Shown here: one piece after another, positions 6,942 through 10,512 of the stretch | How the letters are laid out: every line of letters begins with the position of its first letter | Numbering within the stretch: the first letter of the stretch is position 1 | Assembly: GCA_002361955.1 (NCBI GenBank) | Contig: DESK01000029.1 | Span: forward strand, 1-10,512 | DNA from: Lachnospiraceae bacterium UBA3316 | GTDB lineage: Bacteria > Bacillota > Clostridia > Lachnospirales > Lachnospiraceae | Reading direction: 5' to 3' | Length of the DNA stretch: 10,512 nt | The notes under the pieces: model-generated | Database searches by the model: none | What the model was told of the DNA's origin: nothing | What the model saw: the letters and a program-made list of their open reading frames with translations, nothing else | Position numbers and translations under genes: made by a program

Positions 6942-7199
6942 ATGTTCACAAAGGAATGCGTGGAAACATTTTTAAAGGATCAGCTTCAGCTTTTTGATGA
7001 AAAGGTAGCTGAGACGCCGGAGGAAGCGGAAGAGTTCCTCGAAGAAATGATGGCGGTAGTTTTGGATTCTCTGCAGGAGGTGCAGGATTACTTTGAGGAG
7101 AGCGGCATGGACGCCTACGAGCTGTCGCTGGACGAGCTGGCAGAGGCGTCGGAGGTATTTAAGCTGCCGAGTGGGAAGTATTTGGTAGTAGAAGCATAA
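6942..7199 (+). CDS. Small very acidic protein of unknown function
   Basis: 85 residues, not recognised with certainty. It has 24 Asp/Glu against 5 Lys and no Arg, no membrane segment and no signal peptide, so it should be a soluble, strongly acidic cytoplasmic protein. Residues about 4-70 look like several helices (CVETFLKDQLQLF, then AEEFLEEMMAVVLDSLQEVQDYF), and the end, VFKLPSGKYLVVEA, looks like a beta hairpin. The start is supported by GGGAGG 8 bases before the ATG. It lies 36 bases after the Cof-type gene with no terminator between, and a strong hairpin follows its stop. Good codon structure and ribosome site make it a real gene; similar small acidic proteins seem familiar from other Lachnospiraceae, but that is memory, not a search. 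Confidence 0.8.
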   Translation: MFTKECVETFLKDQLQLFDEKVAETPEEAEEFLEEMMAVVLDSLQEVQDYFEESGMDAYELSLDELAEASEVFKLPSGKYLVVEA

Positions 7200-7214
7200 A
7201 AACATAAAAGCAGG

Positions 7215-7253
7215 TTTGCGCCCCGGCGGTACAGGTGACCGCCGGGGCGCAAA
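7215..7253. terminator. Perfect 16-bp hairpin between convergent genes (terminator without T tract)
   Basis: Bases 7215-7230 pair without mismatch with 7238-7253 around a 7-base loop; the stem is 13 GC-rich pairs with three A-T pairs at the base. It lies between the end of the acidic-protein gene (7199) and the end of the TraX-like gene (7266), so it may stop both. Neither side has a proper T tract directly after the stem, so it is not a textbook intrinsic terminator. Confidence 0.6.
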
Positions 7254-7265
7254 TGGTATAGGGCT

Positions 7266-8000
7266 TCAGGGGGAGAGCATCAGGCAATACCTGCCGATGC
7301 CTGCAAGGATCAGCAGATGGACGGGGTAGAACAGGTAGAAGAAATATTTCAGGGAAAGGCCCCGTGTTCCGTTATAGGCGTAGATAGGCAGGAAAGCCAG
7401 GGGCGCTGTAGCCTCCCAGCTGAAGGCCACGGCACCGGCGATACACTGGTTTTTGCGGTCATAGCGGAAAAAGTACAGAATCTCAATTAACAGAACGCCC
7501 TTAAACCCGTAATCCGTATGCAGAAAGTAGCCGGCTCCCAGCCCTAAAGCGAAGAGCAGGCTTTGCACCCAGACATTTTTCGGCAGGCGGGTGCAGGCCA
7601 TCATCACCAGCAGGCCGATGAGCAGGGTAAAATATACATTCTGCATGTGTGGCTGCCAGAGCTTTCCGTAGATGGCCAGATCAAAGGGGATCTCCGACAG
7701 CAGGGCGAAAAGGAAGAGCCGGCGGGCATACTTTTTCGCGTCCCTGGTGTGCAGAAATCCCTCCACCAAAAGAAAGCAGAAGATGGGGAAGGCGGGCCGG
7801 CCGATCAGCCGGAGGATATCATCCAGTCTTAAGATCCTGTCATAAAGCAGGGGATCTGACGCGGCAAGGGGAGAGCGGAGCAGCCCTCTCTCCAGTACGG
7901 CGGCTCCGATGTGGTCGATCAGCATGCTTGCCACGGCGATCAGTTTCAATGTGCTGCCGGAGATCCCTTTCTTCCGGCCGGTGTTGGAAGAAGAATACAT
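7266..8000 (-). CDS. TraX family membrane protein
   Basis: 244 residues, standard size for the TraX family (Pfam TraX), multi-span membrane proteins named after the F-plasmid pilin N-acetylase. The diagnostic N-terminal block STLKLIAVASMLIDHIGA lies at about residues 16-33, followed by RLIGRPAFPIFCFLLVEGF and ARRLFLFALLSEIPFDLA, all family signatures, and about seven or eight hydrophobic segments. The ATG at 8000 has GAAAGG 9 bases upstream, and a good promoter lies behind it. No pilin or transfer gene is nearby; chromosomal TraX proteins in Clostridia are common and probably acylate something other than pilin. Family firm, substrate unknown. Confidence 0.9.
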   Translation of the reverse strand: MYSSSNTGRKKGISGSTLKLIAVASMLIDHIGAAVLERGLLRSPLAASDPLLYDRILRLDDILRLIGRPAFPIFCFLLVEGFLHTRDAKKYARRLFLFALLSEIPFDLAIYGKLWQPHMQNVYFTLLIGLLVMMACTRLPKNVWVQSLLFALGLGAGYFLHTDYGFKGVLLIEILYFFRYDRKNQCIAGAVAFSWEATAPLAFLPIYAYNGTRGLSLKYFFYLFYPVHLLILAGIGRYCLMLSP

Positions 8001-8024
8001 AATCGATAACCTTTCTTTTTTCTC

Positions 8025-8053
8025 AGTATAACGAAACGGAGACCGTCTGTAAA
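8025..8053 (-). promoter_or_regulatory. Promoter of the TraX-like gene
   Basis: On the minus strand TTTACA (8048-8053) and TATACT (8025-8030) are separated by exactly 17 bases, 24 bases before the ATG. The remaining stretch up to the CIRCE element (8054-8105) is AT-rich and contains no gene. Confidence 0.65.
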
Positions 8054-8105
8054 GGAAAACCCCAGCGCTTTTTTATGCTTTGTTTAGAATTTTTATAAAA
8101 TATTA

Positions 8106-8132
8106 TTAGCACTCACCTAAAATGAGTGCTAA
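8106..8132 (+). promoter_or_regulatory. CIRCE operator (HrcA binding site)
   Basis: TTAGCACTC (8106-8114), 9 bases, GAGTGCTAA (8124-8132): an exact match to the CIRCE consensus. This is the site for the heat-shock repressor HrcA. It ends 7 bases before the -35 box of the htpG promoter. hrcA itself is not in the window. Confidence 0.97.
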
Positions 8133-8139
8133 TTTTCTC

Positions 8140-8168
8140 TTGACATTTTGCGCCAGGGGTATTAAACT
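8140..8168 (+). promoter_or_regulatory. Near-consensus promoter of htpG
   Basis: TTGACA (8140-8145) and TAAACT (8163-8168) with a 17-base spacer. Transcription should begin near 8175, leaving a leader of about 75 bases to the ATG at 8249. The leader has a small CGGG/CCCG hairpin near 8193-8205 and then the ribosome site. Confidence 0.88.
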
Positions 8169-8248
8169 ATGTCCCAGATAAGAAAAATGCCGCGGGTATT
8201 TCCCGTAAGAATGGCTAATATAAACAAGAGAGAGAAGGAGTGTTTGCA

Positions 8249-10321
8249 ATGAGCAATCGTACAGGAAGCTTATCCATCAACAGTGAGAACATATTTCCGA
8301 TTATAAAGAAGTGGCTGTATTCCGACCATGATATTTTTGCCAGGGAGCTGGTGTCCAACGGCTGTGACGCCATCACAAAGCTGAAAAAGCTGGAGATGAT
8401 GGGAGAATACACCCTGCCGGAGAAATATAAGGCAAAGGTTGAGGTGATCGTGAACCCCGAGGAAAAGACTCTGAAGTTTATTGATACAGGCCTTGGAATG
8501 ACTGCTGAGGAAGTGGAGGAATATATCACACAGATCGCTTTCTCCGGCGCTACGGATTTCCTGGAGAAATACAAGGACAAAGCCAACGATGACGAGATCA
8601 TCGGCCATTTTGGCTTAGGCTTCTATTCCGCTTTCATGGTGGCTGATGAGGTGCATATCGATACGCTGTCTTATAAGGACGGGGCGGAAGCAGTACATTG
8701 GGAGTGCGACGGCGGTACAGAGTATACGATTGCCGACGGAACCAGGACAGAAGTAGGTACGGAGATTACCCTGTTCCTGAATGAGGAGAGCGTAGAATTT
8801 GCCAATGAATACAGGATGAGGGAGATTCTGGAGAAATACTGTTCCTTCATGCCGGTGGAGATCTTCCTTTCAAACGCCAACGCGGAGCAGGAGTATGAGA
8901 CCATCGATGAAAGCGAGCTCACCGAGGATGATGTGGTGGTAGAGCACATCCACGAGGAGGCAAAGACAGAGGAGAAGGAAAACGAGAACGGCGAGAAGGA
9001 GATCATAGAGGTATCTCCGGCCAAAGATAAAGTAAAGATCAATAAGCGTCCCGAGTCCATAAGCGATATTCATCCGCTGTGGACGAAGCATCCAAATGAA
9101 TGCACCGAGGAAGAGTACAGAGAGTTCTACCGCAAGGTATTTCTTGACTACAAGGAGCCCCTGTTCTGGATTCACCTGAATATGGATTATCCCTTCAACT
9201 TAAAGGGGATCCTGTACTTCCCGAAGATCAATACAGAGTATGATTCCATCGAGGGAACCATCAAGCTTTACAACAACCAGGTGTTTATCGCGGACAATAT
9301 CAAAGAGGTGATCCCGGAGTTCCTGATGCTCTTAAAGGGTGTGATCGACTGTCCGGATCTGCCGCTGAACGTGTCCAGAAGCGCCCTCCAGAATGACGGC
9401 TTTGTAAAGAAGATTTCCGATTATATCACCAAGAAGGTGGCCGATAAGCTCTCTGGTATGTGCAAGACAGACCGTGAGAATTATGAGAAATACTGGGACG
9501 ACATCAGCCCCTTTATCAAATTCGGCTGCATCAAGGAGAGCAAGTTCAGCGACAAGATGATGGATTACATCCTCTATAAGAACCTGGACGGCAAGTACCT
9601 GACCTTCACAGATTTTGTGGAGGAGAACAAGAAGGAAGAGCCGGAGAAAGAACAGGCAGAGGAAGCAAAAACAGAAGACGAAAAGACAGAAGAGACAGAG
9701 AATACAGAGGAAGAGAAGCCGAAGACGAAGCTCTACTATGTGACGGACGAGGTGCAGCAGAGCCAGTACATCAATATGTTTAAGGAACAGGGAATGGACG
9801 CCGTTCTCTTAAAGCACAACATCGACTCTGCGTTTATCAGCCATGTGGAGCGGAAGCATGACGATGTGAAATTTATGCGCATCGACGCGGACGTGACAGA
9901 GAGCATGAAGGAAAAGGTTTCCGAGGAAGATCTGAAAGCCGAGAAGGATACGCTGACAGAGGTATTCCGCAAGGCCCTGGGCAAGGAAAAGCTGGAAGTT
10001 AAGGTGGAAAAGCTGAAAAATGAGAACATTTCCTCCATGATGACCCTTTCTGAGGAAAGCCGCAGGATGCAGGACATGATGAAGATGTACGGTATGGCAG
10101 GTATGGATCCCGATATGTTCGGAGGCCAGGAGACGCTGGTGCTCAATGCCAACAATAAGCTGGTTCAGTACATTTTTGAAAATAAAGATTCCGAGCATGT
10201 GCCCATGATCTGTGAACAGCTCTATGATCTGGCGCTCTTAAGCCATAAGCAGCTTTCACCGGATCAGATGACAAAGTTCATTACCAGAAGCAACGAGATC
10301 CTGGGTCTGCTGGCAAAATAA
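8249..10321 (+). CDS. htpG: Hsp90-family chaperone HtpG with two acidic insertions
   Basis: 690 residues; ATP-dependent cytoplasmic chaperone acting as a dimer on client proteins. E. coli HtpG has 624, the excess being mainly two charged inserts. N-terminal GHKL ATPase: ELVSNGCDA (Glu33 catalytic, Asn37 for magnesium), DTGLGMT (Asp79 for adenine), GHFGLGFYSAFMVAD as lid region and VGTEITLFL. The middle domain follows, with the catalytic arginine in NVSRSALQ (Arg377). Residues about 220-260 form a charged linker between N and middle domains, and about 458-494 form a Glu/Lys/Thr-rich loop just before KLYYVTD. No C-terminal MEEVD, as expected in bacteria. Start chosen at ATG 8249: AAGGAG (8235-8240) is 8 bases before it, whereas the GTG at 8240 overlaps that site. 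Regulated by CIRCE/HrcA through the promoter upstream. Confidence 0.97.
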   Translation: MSNRTGSLSINSENIFPIIKKWLYSDHDIFARELVSNGCDAITKLKKLEMMGEYTLPEKYKAKVEVIVNPEEKTLKFIDTGLGMTAEEVEEYITQIAFSGATDFLEKYKDKANDDEIIGHFGLGFYSAFMVADEVHIDTLSYKDGAEAVHWECDGGTEYTIADGTRTEVGTEITLFLNEESVEFANEYRMREILEKYCSFMPVEIFLSNANAEQEYETIDESELTEDDVVVEHIHEEAKTEEKENENGEKEIIEVSPAKDKVKINKRPESISDIHPLWTKHPNECTEEEYREFYRKVFLDYKEPLFWIHLNMDYPFNLKGILYFPKINTEYDSIEGTIKLYNNQVFIADNIKEVIPEFLMLLKGVIDCPDLPLNVSRSALQNDGFVKKISDYITKKVADKLSGMCKTDRENYEKYWDDISPFIKFGCIKESKFSDKMMDYILYKNLDGKYLTFTDFVEENKKEEPEKEQAEEAKTEDEKTEETENTEEEKPKTKLYYVTDEVQQSQYINMFKEQGMDAVLLKHNIDSAFISHVERKHDDVKFMRIDADVTESMKEKVSEEDLKAEKDTLTEVFRKALGKEKLEVKVEKLKNENISSMMTLSEESRRMQDMMKMYGMAGMDPDMFGGQETLVLNANNKLVQYIFENKDSEHVPMICEQLYDLALLSHKQLSPDQMTKFITRSNEILGLLAK

Positions 10322-10364
10322 TCTCCGAAAAGGCGGCAGATCTCAGAGATAAGACCTTATAGTT

Positions 10365-10406
10365 AAGAGGGGCGGTACAGCGAAAAAGCTGTACCGCCCC
10401 TCTTTT
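10365..10406 (+). terminator. Intrinsic terminator after htpG
   Basis: A perfect 17-bp GC-rich stem (10365-10381 with 10388-10404), 6-base GAAAAA loop, then a short T run (the last two T of TTTT). It lies 43 bases after the htpG stop and before any further gene. Confidence 0.85.
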
Positions 10407-10428
10407 GGCGATTTTCATGCGCTCTCAC

Positions 10429-10453
10429 GGACTTTCTATTTGCAGTAAAGTCC
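10429..10453. other. Small inverted repeat GGACTTT/AAAGTCC
   Basis: Seven-base arms (10429-10435 and 10447-10453) around an 11-base loop, in the otherwise geneless stretch after the htpG terminator. It could be an operator or leader structure for a gene starting at the right edge. No clear promoter was found beside it. Confidence 0.3.
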
Positions 10454-10495
10454 TGGGAGGAGCTGTCACAGTAATTTTATCATAGGGACGTAAGT

Positions 10496-10512
10496 ATGAA
10501 AAAAGACGTACC
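10496..10512 (+). CDS. Possible start of a gene cut by the right edge
   Basis: ATG AAA AAA GAC GTA CC begins at 10496, with a weak GGGACG site about 6 bases ahead. The lysine-rich opening is typical of a start, but only five full codons are visible, so neither product nor reality can be judged. Confidence 0.25.

Noticed and set aside
8106..8132. CIRCE as an operator also for the TraX-like gene
   Set aside because: It lies about 50 bases upstream of that promoter's -35 box, too far for simple HrcA repression of the divergent gene.
8240..8248. GTG start of htpG giving MFAMSNRT
   Set aside because: The GTG overlaps the AAGGAG ribosome site that serves the ATG at 8249.
9617..9730. Purine-rich tract in htpG as a non-coding repeat or frameshifted region
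   Set aside because: The frame continues without break into conserved KLYYVTD and the rest of HtpG; the tract codes for an acidic loop.

Overview
The window looks like ordinary chromosomal DNA of a gut-type Clostridia bacterium, most likely family Lachnospiraceae. This is inferred from protein flavour (a Clostridia-type GlnS, an HtpG with long acidic insertions, AzlCD, small acidic proteins), moderate GC, strong AGGAG-type ribosome sites, sigma-A-like promoters and a perfect CIRCE heat-shock operator. No tRNA, rRNA, CRISPR, insertion sequence or phage gene was seen.

Layout. Left block (+): glutaminyl-tRNA synthetase glnS, cut at its 5' end by the window edge, followed after 8 bases by a MocR/PdxR-type GntR-aminotransferase regulator. 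Its usual PLP-binding lysine is read as arginine. A hairpin at 3084-3117 with A/T tracts on both sides ends this block and the opposing block. Second block (-, read from the right): a YdcF-like DUF218 protein, then azlC and azlD (overlapping, branched-chain amino acid exporter), then a 131-residue YtxH-like single-span protein. A pair of divergent promoters with touching -35 boxes (5331-5376) drives the DUF218 gene leftward and the next block rightward. Third block (+): a phosphoglycolate-phosphatase-like HAD hydrolase, a Cof-type HAD hydrolase and an 85-residue very acidic unknown protein, ending at a perfect 16-bp hairpin. Then a convergent TraX-family membrane protein (-). Right block (+): htpG (Hsp90) behind CIRCE and a near-consensus promoter, closed by a 17-bp terminator hairpin. 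The last ~105 bases hold no supported gene beyond a possible start codon at the edge.

How the genes relate. These are mostly independent housekeeping and accessory functions: translation (glnS), transcriptional control of PLP or amine metabolism (MocR), amino acid export (azlCD), metabolite phosphatases (two HADs) and protein folding under HrcA control (htpG). I did not find a new multi-gene defence or mobile system. The points most worth a second look are the Lys-to-Arg change in the MocR protein, the two acidic inserts in HtpG together with its CIRCE control, the degenerate second class I motif in GlnS, and several structured intergenic elements.
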